Notes: generated by a model not told the origin, from the letters alone. A stretch of DNA of 64,000 bases from Saposhnikovia divaricata (GCA_036435485.1 CM071598.1:102856501-102920500), one strand, 5' to 3'; numbered from the stretch's first letter, positions 48,660 to 59,789 are shown. Program-made: numbers and translations.

Positions 48660-49358
48660 CGATTCAACAAAAAAAATACTAGATCAATCATGTATTGAAC
48701 AACGGGGACAAAAATTATATACACTACTACAGATTTTTTTTAAACTTGCATAGCGCTTTTTTAGGCGTTCTCTAAGTACATTTCTTACATAGCTCTTTTA
48801 GAAGCACTATGCAAATAAGTGTTATCTAAGTGAATTTCTACAAGTGAATTTTTACTTAGATAGCACTTCTATGAACGATATCTAAGCCATTTGACTTAAA
48901 AACAATATGAGTTACACAGCTTTCCTACAAATGCTATATAAGTTGCACACTATTTTTTTTAAAAAAAATTGTTTTTCCTGCCTTTTTTAACATTTTAAAA
49001 AAATCTAATTTAATTATTTTTACCACCATTTTGAACCTATAATATTCCTAAAATAATTCATAAATACAATAAAATTGACAATGCCAATCCAAATTCTAAC
49101 AGAAACTAGAAACTAAAATTACTTCGTTAAAATTGAAAAAAAATTCAAATATCAACAACTTACAAAAAACTTTAAGTAGCAAGATGACTACTTACAAGTT
49201 AAATCTTCCTCGTTTATTCGTACAATACAGTATGAGCAACTGCACAATGGATACAAAGACTATCCCTTTTTCTATATAAAAATATAATTAAGAGTGCATG
49301 TTTCTTACGGATCAATACAAAAACCGACTTCCCAAAAGACCCAGATACGAAAGCTCTT
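48660..49358. other. AT-rich intergenic, short internal repeats
   Basis: Around 48740-48950 the motifs tagcgctttt, tagcacttctat and cttagatagc recur in both directions, as in a decayed MITE. No gene seen; no TIR pair or TSD found. Confidence 0.5.
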
Positions 49359-49461
49359 TCATATCTTCACAAACAAACATCACTTTGTCCAAATGCAGTT
49401 CCACAACCTGGACACTTCCCATGTCGGATATCACGATTTCTTGGAATGCAGGGATTGCAAA
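49359..49461 (-). pseudogene. last exon of a HUB/BRE1-like RING E3 ligase, frameshifted
   Basis: On the minus strand an acceptor (tttcatctag) is followed by codons for CNPCIPRNRDIRHGKCPGCG and then TAFGQSDV. This is the C-terminal half of the RING finger of HISTONE MONOUBIQUITINATION (HUB1/HUB2, BRE1-like) ligases, which ubiquitinate histone H2B. The cysteines CPGC and the GTAFGQ motif are conserved. A one-base loss near the end brings a premature TGA (49367-49369); the stop expected for the family is at 49359-49361. The preceding exon with the first RING cysteines is not recognisable to the right, so this looks like a stray or retained end of a degraded gene. Confidence 0.7.
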
Positions 49462-49469
49462 CTAGATGA

Positions 49470-50432
49470 AAGTATTAGAGTAGATTGTACTGAAAGTGTC
49501 CTGATGCATGTTTAAAACATTAAGGCAAAGTGTAAAAGGCATCTTGGAATGAATAAACCAAACATCTTATAGCAGCAATTTGGGCGTTCAAGGTTGTAAG
49601 AAAATGGCAATATACTCGTCACTATTTTAAGAATAAAAGCCTGCCAGATATGGCAACCATAAATGAACAGTAAACTTGACATAGATGGTCAATAATCCTT
49701 CTCATTTCTTTGACTTGTTGAGACTAATAGCAGTCAATTTAGTATTACCATTGTAATATGTAACGATAGATGTTTAATTAGATGGTTGGTGTGCAAAAGT
49801 ACTATACTCTAGAGTTTAACGTAATTAAGGTTTAGATAAAAATGGAAATCGAAACCTTAACACATTTATCACTTGCGGGAAATATAGCATTTTTACTTCG
49901 CCATATAGTCTACTGTCCGGCTTTAAACAGAGAAACTTGCTTGAAGGAGAAGTTGGTCACTAGCAATGGTAAAGTACAATGCTATTTTCACTTGCATTAT
50001 ACAGCTACATATTATTTAACAGGATGTATTGTCATACTATATATAATGAAAACAACATTTAAGAATCTTACTATCAACAATACTGGTAAGTGGTAAGTTG
50101 GGGTCTGTCTTGGAAAATATTTGGAAGCTTGTACATTCTTAAAGATGCAGCAAGCAAATGTGTACAACATCTGCAAGAGAAGAAAGTGAAGTCACATAAG
50201 TAAAGAAGGGGGCTATAACGATTGAGTTTAATATCTTCCCTGCTGCACAAGTGCATACTGAATACACATCCAAGAGGGGGCCTAGGGTATAGAGTTAATC
50301 TTCATTTGGCGAAATGGTAAAATTATCACCTGATCGAACATGTTTAATTTCATTATGATTATATTGGTGGTTGATCTACATGTATGTATGTAAGTTTGTG
50401 TTGGTGATTGTGGACAGGGTAAGGCAGGTAAA
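49470..50432. other. intergenic, nothing recognised
   Basis: An 84-codon plus-strand frame at 49842-50096 has no recognisable motif. No further HUB-like exon and no transposon ends were found. Confidence 0.5.
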
Positions 50433-52499
50433 TGTTGGGCTTAAACCCAATACGGTAGTATGGGTATTGGTGATATAAGTCATATATGGGTAAGGCACAA
50501 TTATTATATATGGTATGTCTTAGTCACAAAGTTAGGTAATTAGGTGCCAAGATTTGGAAGGCTTGTATAACAAGTATGGTAAGACTTGTAGAACAAGTAT
50601 GACAAGTCTTGGTGGCTAAGTTTTGGGTGGCTATATAAACATAGTCATATTATGTTTTGATATATACTTGAGTATTGTTTGGCTTGAGTATTGTGTGAGT
50701 GATACACCGAGTGATTGATGTATTATTGATATTGTTAAGATTAATAATACGAGTTTGGGACGTGGGTTTTCCGCGTCAAATATATTTGTGTGTGTGCTTT
50801 GTTTTATTTGTTTGTTTGAATCTCGTTAATTGTGTAGTCCCTAACCTAACAATTGGTATCTAGAGTCGAGGTTCGTGATGGATAAGGTCAGGGGATTCGA
50901 GATTGAATTGTTTAATGGAAGAAACAATTTTACCTTGTGGTAGAGCACGGTGAAAGATCTGTTGATTCAACGAGGGTTGTATGCAACTCTTGAAGACAAG
51001 AAGCCTGCTGATGTGGAACATACAAAGTGGGCAGATATGAAGTATCTAAAAAATTGTGGGAGAAGTTAACGAAGACGTATCACTCAAAGTCTTTGGCAAA
51101 TAAGTTGTTCCTCAAGAAAGATTTGTTCGGGCTCAAGATGGAGGAAGATGGAGATTTGAGAGATCATCTGAATCGTTTTAATGGCCTGATCAACCAGCTG
51201 AATAATTTGGATGAAAAATTGAAGGATGAGGACAAAGCTGCTCTTCTACTTGTGTTTCTACCAAAGAAGTATAGTACTGTGATTACTTCTTTATTGGTTG
51301 GGAATACGGAGTTAACTTTGGATGAGACTATTGTTGTTCTTCTGGAGTCCGAAAGATCGATGAAGCAAGGATCGAGTGACGCATTTGATGGAAGTGCACT
51401 CGTGGTGGATGCACGTGACAAGAAAAAGAAGTCTGGTAAGAAACATAACCCTAATATCAAGTGCTTTTATTGTGATGAATTGGGTCATATACAATCCTGG
51501 TGTCCAAAGGCAAGAGAAGACTTGAAGGAGTTGAAGAAAACTCGAGGAGGGGGTAGTGTTTCGCTTGTGGAAGGTGATGCTCTTTTGGTACAAGAGGATA
51601 AGGGATTGAAAGAAGAATGGGTGCTTGACTCGGGATGTTCTCATCATATATGTGCTAGGAGGGAGTGGTTCTCGTCCTACAAGAAGTGTGATGGAAAGAT
51701 GGTCGCTTTACCAAATGGTAAAAGGGTAAAGGTTGTTGGCATTGGTGAGGTAATGATGAAACTTCACAATGGTTGTGTTTGAAAGTTAACTCAAGTGAGG
51801 TACGTACCGGAGTTAAATCGAAATCTAATTTCATTGGGTAAATTAGTTGATTTGGGATATACTATTATGATGAAGAACGGTATTTTGGAGGTCACTAAAT
51901 GGGATTTAGAGATACTCAAAGGATGGAAGGATAAAAGAAATCTTTTTGTGCTAGAAGGAGAGGTTATTGTTCGAGGGGAGGCATTGGCGGATGGACGTCG
52001 ATGTCTTGATGGTGACCGTTAAATCGGTTGTGCATGGAACCGTATTGAGTTGAAGGGGAGGATTGTTGGGCTTAAACCCAATACGGTAGTATGGGTATTG
52101 GTGATATAAGTCATATATGGGTAAGGTAATAATTGTATGGATACACAATTATTATATATGGTATGTCTTATTCACAAAGTTAGGTAATTAGGTGCCAAGA
52201 TTTGGAAGGCTTGTATAACAAGTATGGTAAGACTTGTAGAACAAGTATGGCAAGTCTTGGTGGCTAAGTTTTGGGTGGCTATATAAACATAGTCATATTA
52301 TGTTTTGATATATACTTGAGTATTGTTTGGCTTGAGTATTGTGTGAGTGATACACGGAGTGATTGATGTATTATTGATATTGTTAAGATTAATAATACGA
52401 GTTTGGGACGTGGGTTTTCCGCGTCAAATATATTTGTGTGTGTGCTTTGTTTTATTTGTTTGTTTGAATCTCGTTAATTGTGTAGCCCCTAACCTAACA
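50433..52499 (+). mobile_element. non-autonomous copia element with gag-protease only, 2067 bp
   Basis: LTRs 50433-50851 (419 bp) and 52064-52499 (436 bp) run from TGTTGGGCTTAAACCC to CCTAACA and differ by one 17-bp indel plus about four substitutions. A primer-binding site-like tggtatctagagtc is at 50854-50867; the polypurine tract (ttgaaggggaggat) is at 52050-52063. Flanks are gtaaa (left) and gtaag (right), a 5-bp duplication with one mismatch. The internal 1.2 kb hold only gag and the protease start. Confidence 0.92.
50878..52022 (+). pseudogene. copia gag-protease of the short element
   Basis: The frame opens at ATG 50878 (MDKVRGFEIELFNGRNNF), meets a TAG at 50941, and shifts frame near 51040. 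From 51027 it runs to 51782: a UBN2/copia gag domain (KLWEKLTKTYHSKSLANKL; NQLNNLDEKLKDEDKAALL), a CCHC knuckle CFYCDELGHIQSWC, and a protease active site EEWVLDSGCSHHIC. After a TGA at 51779, 51795-52022 continues with the segment RYVPELNRNLISLGKL, usual between protease and integrase. Then the polypurine tract follows directly. Integrase, RT and RNase H are absent, a deletion of about 3 kb relative to full copia elements. The gag would bind and package the RNA; mobility would need another copia element. Confidence 0.88.
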
Positions 52500-52658
52500 G
52501 TAAGGGAACTGGAAGTTTCGGAAAGAGGAGGAACAAGACACACACTCTGTGTGTGAGATGCGGACGTCGTAGTTTTTTTCTATTTGGTGACCGTATACGC
52601 TCCCTTGGTCACATGATTATATAATAAATAAATTCAACTTATTAAAATTAAGGGCTTA
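52500..52658. other. short spacer between two copia elements
   Basis: No gene. 52659-52663 is the left copy of the ATGAT target duplication of the next element. Confidence 0.6.
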
Positions 52659-53035
52659 ATGATTGTTAAATTCAAACTCTCTTCAGTCAACAATAGTGGC
52701 AGCAAGGTTGAATAGAAGAAGGAGTATGAAAATGAATAACCTCTTAGTCTTAAATGGTGGGCTAATAAATATGTAAGCAATGATGTAAGTTTTTATGTTT
52801 GAAGCCTATATAAAGGCTACCCAGCTATCTCATAATATACAACAAGAAAGGTGAGTTATATACTACCTAGTGCAAAGAAAAAAAGAGAGCAGAAGCTCTA
52901 GTTGTAAATCTGTTAAAAAGCTGAAGGCTCATCTGCATTTCCAACAAGTGGTATCAGAGCTAAGGTTTTGTTCGGGAAAAAAATTGGCAAATTTATGAAA
53001 AAAAAAATTTCTGGTCACTATTTCTTTCAGAAAAT

Positions 53036-53215
53036 ACTATTCATCACCGGAGAAGAAGGCACTGTTCACGTCGTAGAAGACGAAGTAATGTTCATACGAC
53101 ACTATTCATCATCGGAGAAGAAGGCACTGTTCACACCGTAGGAGGCAAAGTACTGTTCATACGACACTGTTCATACATACGGTACTGTTCATACATACGG
53201 TACTGTTCACTTATA
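53036..53215 (+). repeat. leader repeats with CACTGTTCA motif
   Basis: Two 65-bp units (53036-53100, 53101-53165), each reading cactattcatcaccggagaa then aaggcactgttcac, are followed by two 18-bp units (tactgttcatacatacgg). They lie in the untranslated leader between the primer-binding site and gag, where packaging signals are expected. Confidence 0.85.
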
Positions 53216-53248
53216 CTGTGCAAGGATATTTTTGGAAAGAAAAAAAAC

Positions 53249-54208
53249 ATGGAAAATATGATGCAACCACAAATTCCGAAATTGACGGGTACAAATTACG
53301 GGAATTGGAGTATCAAAATGAAGGTGTTACTTGGTTCCTACGACAACTGGGATATTGTCGAAAGTGGGTATAGTGAACCAGTAGATGCAGCCGCTGAAGC
53401 AGCCCTATCAAATGCCGAGAAAATGGCATTAAAGGAGTTCCGAAAAAAAGACAAGAAGGCGTTATACACAATTTTTCAAGGTGTCTACGAATCCACCTTC
53501 GAAAAAATTTCAAACGCAAAGACAGCAAAATAGGTGTGGGAGATTTTAAAAAAATCATTCCAAGGTGTCGAGAAAGTGAAAAAGGTACGGCTCCAAGTTC
53601 TTAGTGGCGAATTTGAAAATATAAAAATGAAGACTTCAGAGAATATCGGTGAATATGTTACGCGTTTGAAAACGGTGACAAACGAAATGAAAAGAAATGG
53701 CGAAAGTCTCGATGATGTTCGGGTCATGGAAAAATTGCTCCGCTCGCTAAAAAGAAAATTTGATTATGTTATTACTGCTATCGAGAAGTCGAAAGATTTA
53801 TCCACGATTTCCATTGATGAACTAGTTGGTTCACTTCAAGCGCATGAGCAGTAGATGAACCAATATGATGATGCAAGCCATTTGGAAAAGGCGTTGCAAA
53901 GTAAAGTATCCATCGGTGACAGTTCTGGCAGTAGCAGTTCTTCACATGGCAGAGGTGGCTATAGAGGTAGCTACCGAGGTGGACAAGGACGTGGAAGACA
54001 ATCTTTCAACAGAGGCCAGAATTCTCAAGGTTATCAACCATTTGGTCGTGGTCAAAATTTCAGAGGTCGAGGAAGAGGCGGATTTCAACAAAGAGGTGAC
54101 AGATCTCAGTTTCAATGTTACAACTGTAATAAATATGGTCATTTCAGTTATGAGTGTAGATCTCCAAAAGTGGAAGAAAGAAGTCATTTTGCCGCAACAA
54201 AAGAAGAC
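53249..54208 (+). pseudogene. copia gag
   Basis: The start is ATG 53249 (MENMMQPQIPKLTGTNYGNW), a copia gag N-terminus with the NY.NW motif. Stops at 53531 (TAG) and 53852 (TAG) break one continuous frame. The UBN2 gag domain covers 53250-53850. An Arg/Gly/Gln-rich RNA-binding region (53930-54100) precedes the knuckle CYNCNKYGHFSYEC at about 54115-54156. Both stops stand where CAG to TAG would explain them. Confidence 0.9.
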
Positions 54209-55495
54209 AAAGATGTGTGTTCTGCTATGTTTCTCACATACAAAGGAGATGAAGAAGGCAAGAAAAATATTTGGCATCTTGATTCAGGCGCTAGCAATCA
54301 CATGTGTGGCCATAAAGAATTATTTATGGAGATAAATGACACCATCAGTGGAGAAGTTACTTTTGGTGACTCGTCAAAAATTCCAGTCAAAAGGAAAGGT
54401 ACTGTTACGATTGTGACAAAGAGAGGTGATAAAAAGTATATAAATGATGTTTATTATATACCTACTTTGAAAAGTAATATCATCAGTCTTGGCCAACTTG
54501 TGGAGAAGGGATATAATATTCAGATGCAGGATAATTCTCTTATCATCAGAAATCAGGTTCGAGAATTAATTGTAAATGTGGAGATGTCAAAGAATCGTCT
54601 ATTCACTCTGGATATGCAAACTAAAGTGCAGAAGTGTTTGAAGTCAGTCATTAAAAATGACTCATGGTTATGGCACTTGAGATTTGGTCATCTTGGATTT
54701 ACTGGCTTGAAATTATTGTCAAGGACAAAGATGGTGGATGGTTTGCCAGAAATCAATGAACCAAATCAGTTGTCCGAAGCATGTGTTAAAGGGAAGCAAC
54801 ACCGACAAAGCTTTCCAGTTGGAAAATCATGGCGAGCTAGATGGTCGTTGGAGATTGTTCATACGGATATAGCTGGTCCATTTGATATTGCATCATCTAG
54901 AGGAAACAGGTATTACCTAACATTTATTGATGATTTTAGCAGGAAAAGTTGGGTATATACTCTGAAAGAAAAATCGGAGGCTCTTCATAAATTCAAGGAG
55001 TTCAAAGCACTGGCGGAGAAACAAAGTGGACATTATTTGAAGACACTCAGATCAGACAGAGGAGGCGAGTATACTTCAAACTTTTTCAAAAGTTTTTGCA
55101 GAGCACATGGAATAAATCATCAGTTGACAACGGCATATACTCCTCAACAGAATGGCATTGCAGAAAGGAAGAATCGCACTATTCTTGACATGGCAAGGAG
55201 CATGGTCAAAGCAAAGCACATGCCAAGAACTTTTTAGGCTGAAGCCGTTTTATGTGCAGTTTATTTGTTGAATCGCTGTCCAACAAAAAGTGTCAGAAAC
55301 AAAACTCCAAATGAAGCATGGAGTGGTAGTAAACCATTAGTTGGGCATCTCAGAATTTTTGGGTGTATTGTATATGCCCATGTTCCAGATCAGAAAAGAA
55401 AGAAGTTGGATGACAAAGGCGAGAAGTGCATCTTTACCGGATATGATAAAGGAGCAAGGCGTACAGACTTTATAATCCCCTCACAAAGAAATTAA
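54209..55495 (+). pseudogene. copia protease and integrase
   Basis: In frame with gag. Protease active site WHLDSGASNHMCG near 54271-54309. The integrase zinc domain has HLRFGHLG and then SEACVKGKQH, where the first of the paired Cys is Ser, so the HHCC site is damaged. Core motifs: HTDIAGP, FIDDFSRKSW, LRSDRGGEY and TPQQNGIAERKNRT (DDE residues present). A TAG at 55235 follows PRTF, where the family usually has Trp. A single-base frameshift near 55470 ends this frame at 55495. Confidence 0.92.
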
Positions 55496-57354
55496 TCATT
55501 TCTCGAGATGTTGAATTTTATGAATCAGATTACTGGAGATGGAGCGAGGATGAAAGAAAAGTTGCAGGTTTATTTTTTAATGATGATGATGATGGTGATG
55601 ACTCCAACATAAAAGATGGTGGAGATGATGATCCAACTCCTCCCCAAAGTCTAAATCAACAAACTCCTACCTCGAAACCATCGAGTTCAGGTAGTAGCAG
55701 TAGTATCAATAGTTCAGGGGGAGCACCTATAAAAATGCGGAGTCTGGATGACATTTATGATGCAACAAGTCCGGTACAAACATCCTTTGATTATTCTTTA
55801 CTTTGTTTGATAGCTGAATGTGATCCAGTTTCATTTGAGAAAGCTTCTGAAGAAAGCAAATGGAACAAAGCCATGGATGAAGAAATTGGTGCAATCAAGA
55901 AGAATGATACTTGGGAGCTGACAAGTCTTCCAGAAGGACACAAAGCAATTGGTGTCAAATGGGTCTATAAGACCAAGACGAATCAAGAAGGCAAAGTGGA
56001 AAAGCACAAGGCGAGGTTAATTGCTAAAGGCTACAAACAAAGATACGGGATTGACTATGATGAGGTATTTGCTCCAGTTGCAAGAGTTGATACCATAAGA
56101 CTTCTTACAACAATTGCAGCTCAGAACCAGTGGAAGATCTACCAGATGGATGTGAAGTCATCATTCTTGAATGGTTATCTTGAAGAAGAAGTCTATATTG
56201 AGCAACCTCCCGGATATGTTCAAAAAGGCAAAGAAAACAAAGTCTACCGGCTAAAGAAAGCACTGTACGGGTTGAAACAAGCCCCGAGAGCATGGAACAC
56301 AAGGGTTGATGAATACTTTCTGAAAAATGGTTTTGTGAAGAGTCCGTACAAACATGCACTCTACACAAAAACAAATCAAGGGGGAGATATTATGATCGTG
56401 TGCTTGTACGTGGATGACATGATCTTTACCGGAAACAATCCTGATATGTTCAATGATTTTAAGAAAGTTATGACTAATGAATTTGAGATGACAGATATTG
56501 GTCAAATGTTATACTTTCTTGGAGTTGAGGTGAAGCAAAGCAAAAATGGGATTTTTATGTCTTAGAAAAAATATGTCGAGCAGATTTTAAGCAAGTTGAG
56601 AATGGATGAATGCAAGCCAGTGAGCACGCCAGCAGAAGCAAGCATAAAGCTCAGAATTGATTCAACGAGAGAGTCGGTAAATCCGACATTGTTAAAAAGT
56701 TTGGTTGGAAGTCTGAGGTACCTAACTTTCACTCGTTTAGATATTATGTATACAGTTGGACTGGTTAGTAGGTACATGGAGAAGCCGAAGCAAGATCACT
56801 TCATGGCAGCTAAAAGAATTTTGAGATACATTAAAGGTACTCTTGATCATGGTTTGTTTTAAACACATTCTCAAGATTCAAAATTAGTTGGCTACTCAGA
56901 TAGTGATTATGGTGGAGATTTGGATGACGGGAAAAGCACTTTAGGATATGCTTTTCATATCGGTTCGGCGATATTTTCATGGTCATCAAAGAAGCAACAG
57001 ACAGTGGCTCTGTCAACATGTGAGGCAGAATACATGGCAGCAACAACGTGCGTATGTCAAGCTATGTGGCTATGCTACATACTGAGCGAGTTAAAACTTG
57101 CAAAGGAAGATCCGGTTACTATATATGTGGATAATAAATCTACTATCTCACTTGCGAAAAATCCGGTGTCACACAGTCGAAGCAAGCACATCAACATCAA
57201 ATATCATTTCATACGATAACAGGTGAATGAAAAAATTGTGGAGCTTGTGCACTGCAGGATCGAAGACAATTTAGCAGATATTTTCACGAAGCCTTTAAAG
57301 CCGGAGATATTTCAGAAAATGATGAAGAAGCTCAGAATGAAAAGTCGAGTTTGA
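55471..57354 (+). pseudogene. copia reverse transcriptase and RNase H
   Basis: Continues in frame 1 after the frameshift. A low-complexity linker (poly-Asp, Ser/Gly) lies at 55575-55730. RT: WNKAMDEEIGAIKKNDTWEL, the catalytic core KIYQMDVKSSFLNGYLEEE and CLYVDDMIFTG. RNase H: GYSDSDYGGDLDDGKSTLGY and VALSTCEAEYMA, ending with IFTKPL. Stops at 56563 (TAG), 56860 (TAA) and 57217 (TAA) interrupt it. The normal end is TGA 57352-57354, just before the polypurine tract. Confidence 0.93.
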
Positions 57355-57647
57355 GGGGGAGTGTTAGATTCAAACTCTCTTCAGTCAACAATAGTGGCAT
57401 CAAGGTTGAATAGAAGAAGGAGTATGAAAATGAATAACCTCTTAGTCTTAAATGGTGGGCTAATAAATACGTAAGCAATGATGTAAGTTTGTATGTTTGA
57501 AGCCTATATAAAGGCTACCCAGCTATCTCATAATATATAACAAGAAAGGTGATTTATATACTACCTAGTGCAAAGAAAAAAGAGAGCAGAAGCTCTAATT
57601 GTAAATCTGTTAAAAAGCTGAAGGCTCATCTACATTTCCAACAATGA

Positions 57648-57829
57648 TCCTATAGTTAACTATAGGAGAATTTCCTACAGTTAACCACTGAAATAAAGAC
57701 ACATCACATACTTTCCTAAATAAAAAGACATATCATTAATGCCCATGCGGGGCCCTTATAAATAAAAGGTAACAATCAAATGATTTTAAAGGTTAACTTT
57801 AGGAAATTCTCCTAAAGTTAACTGTAGGA
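57648..57829. mobile_element. MITE, 182 bp, with self-palindromic ends
   Basis: The 39-bp ends are inverted copies with about three mismatches; each starts TCCTAYAGTTAACT and contains its own internal inverted repeats (AGTTAACT; TAGGAGAATTTCCTA). The centre is about 100 bp of AT-rich DNA. The target duplication is unclear because the copia element inserted exactly at its left edge. Confidence 0.75.
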
Positions 57830-57901
57830 ACATTTTTCTCTAAAATTAAATTCTGAAAAGTTAAAATTGAAACTAAATGTGAGAACACCAAGGAAATAGA
57901 C

Positions 57902-58059
57902 CTGGTATCCATATCCATTGTACTGTGACATATCCTATTGGCAAGGCTCCAAATAATGATTGATGCTGTGGAGACTCGGTGTTTGCCATATTGAGAGGCT
58001 GTGATTGAGTCTTCGGAGCCCTCCGAGCTTCCGAGCTGCCCACTTGACAACTAAAGGAA
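57902..58059 (-). pseudogene. Bruno/CELF-like exon, second (broken) copy
   Basis: Duplicate of the exon at 59220-59333, but extending further 3': after QSQPLNMANTESP it continues HQSLFGALPIGY and, in a shifted frame, QYNGYGYQ before a CAG|GT donor at 57902. These motifs follow the second RRM in plant BRN1/BRN2 (Bruno-like) proteins. A deletion within the exon removes the ADTEKERL-type segment seen in the other copy. Confidence 0.7.
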
Positions 58060-58519
58060 TGGTTGCACACTAAAATAAACAAGTGACAACAATGTCAATG
58101 AGTTATTCATCTGAACTCTAAGTCACAACAAAAACAATGAAGGAAATGAGGGTGGAATGGTACTAATATCAGACAAGACTTTTAAGATAAGAAAATACAG
58201 TCAAGCACAAAATTTTTGCACTGCCCAACCATTTGAGCAACATCACTGCAAGACTCTAAATATATCTACAGTTTCTGACTAGTCATACAGCTATAACATT
58301 GATTTTAAAGCTGAATAATCTATTTTTTTTGCAAAATTTCAATTAACCTCAGCCTGAATTTTCTTCTTTCTATTTAATTATCTACTTAAAACATGTACCA
58401 GTTACAATATACCTTGAAATGACTTTTAATAATACATAAAATGAAAAAAGTGCAAATTCATAACAGTTGATTAAAAGACACTTACGTCCATTATGTGGTT
58501 CTCATTTAGGGCCTCTATC
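57972..58519. repeat. ~550-bp direct duplication, left copy
   Basis: Closely matches 59220-59789 over an exon, an intron and the start of the next exon, with indels and a few percent substitutions. Between the copies lie a hAT transposase tail and about 280 bp of other sequence. Confidence 0.93.
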
Positions 58520-58800
58520 AAGTAGGGTACCTGTCACGAGACTCCTAAGATGCATCCCTATAGGCATGCTTTTTGCCAAAAGGCATGCCCAAATGGCATG
58601 CCATTCTTGATCAAATATGACAAAAATTAAACTGCAATACTAACAGTAGACTGAACTTAAAATATAGCCAAAATCAGTTGATATTAATATTAGAACACCG
58701 TATAATACAAACTTACATTAGTAGCTTATCTAATATATTCACTGAAAAGTGCCTCAACACTCCAATTTTTATCTTCTGCAACAACATTAACAGGTCCCTA

Positions 58801-59219
58801 ATTGACTTGCACATTATATTGCTCAAAAGCATCAAAATCAAAGAAGTCTTCCATTACTCCAATAGTTGAACTTAGATCTTCAACCTGGACATCAACAATT
58901 TCTTCATTGAAAAGATCCTCTCCACCATCCTCACAATCTTCTTCTATATCAAAATCAGCCATTGATAGTCCATCTGTGTTTTCCAATCAGGTTTGCAAGG
59001 CTTGCTTTTAGTCTGGACTTGAGTCGCCAAATCACACTTTATTTGTGCAATCATATTTAAACTACCTACTTCTAAGCGATTACGAGGTTTTGTTTCAATT
59101 AAATCAAGTGTGGAGAAAAGACGCTCACATGGACCACTATGAGGAACAATAGAAAATACCTTGATTGCAAATGTCCGTAGCATGGGTGAAGCACCAGAAA
59201 AATTACTCCAGAACGTACG
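58801..59219 (-). pseudogene. hAT transposase C-terminal fragment
   Basis: The minus-strand frame to 58944 encodes FWSNFSGASPMLRTFAIKVF, VPHSGPCERLFSTLDLIE and KPRNRLEVGSLNMIAQIK, the hAT-family C-terminal dimerisation domain. A frame change near 58985 leads into an acidic tail (ADFDIEEDCEDGGEDLF) ending at about 58798. Only the last ~140 residues are present; the catalytic domain and zinc-finger BED domain are missing. Its 5' edge is joined in frame to the Bruno-like exon. Confidence 0.85.
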
Positions 59220-59789
59220 AGGAGACTCAGTGTTTGCCATATTGAGAGGCTGTGATTGAGCCTTCGGAGCCCTCCGAGCTAGTCTCTCCTTCTCAGTATC
59301 TGCCCACTTGACAACTAAAGGAATGGTTGCACCCTAAAATAAACAAGGGACAACAATGTCAATGAGTTATTCATCTGAACTCTGAGTCACAAAAAAAAAA
59401 CAATGAAGGAAAGGAGGGTGGAATGGTACTAATATCAGACAAGACTTTTAAGATAAGAAAATACAGTCGAGTACAAAATTTTCGCACTGCCCAACCATTT
59501 GAGCAACATCACTGCAAGACTCTAAATATATCTACAGTTTCTGACTAGTCATACAGTTATAAGATTGATTTTAAAGCTGAATAATCTATTTTTTTTAAAA
59601 ATTTCAATTAACCTCAGCCTGAATTTTCTTCTTTCTATTTAATTATCTACTTAAAACATGTACCGGTTACAATATACCTTAAAATGACTTTTAATAATAC
59701 TTAAAAGGAAAAAAGTGCAAATTCATAACAATTGATTAAAAGACATTTGTGGCAAACGTCCATTATGTGGTTCCCATTTAGGGCCTCTA
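59220..59789. repeat. ~550-bp direct duplication, right copy
   Basis: Partner of 57972-58519. This copy keeps the longer exon segment; the left copy keeps the exon's 3' end and donor. Confidence 0.93.

Larger units (their letters stand above)
52659..57648 (+). mobile_element. Ty1/copia retrotransposon, complete but mutated, TSD ATGAT
   Basis: The element is 52664-57643 (4980 bp). LTRs 52664-52946 (283 bp) and 57362-57643 (282 bp) run from TGTTA to CCAACA and differ at about nine positions (~3%). ATGAT is duplicated at 52659-52663 and 57644-57648. Primer-binding site tggtatcagagc at 52949-52960 (initiator Met); polypurine tract tttgagggggag at 57350-57361. Domain order gag-PR-INT-RT-RH is that of Ty1/copia. 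Its right end sits exactly at the edge of a MITE. Confidence 0.97.

Noticed and set aside
48722..48960. cactactacagattttt resembling a CACTA transposon end
   Set aside because: No matching inverted end or 3-bp duplication was found; short motif alone is not enough.
49842..50096. 84-codon plus-strand frame with hydrophobic segments
   Set aside because: AT-rich, no motif, no splice or expression signals; length is within chance.
52347..52556. 69-codon hydrophobic frame
   Set aside because: It spans the LTR end of the short copia element and its flank; the equivalent part of the other LTR shows no conserved protein.
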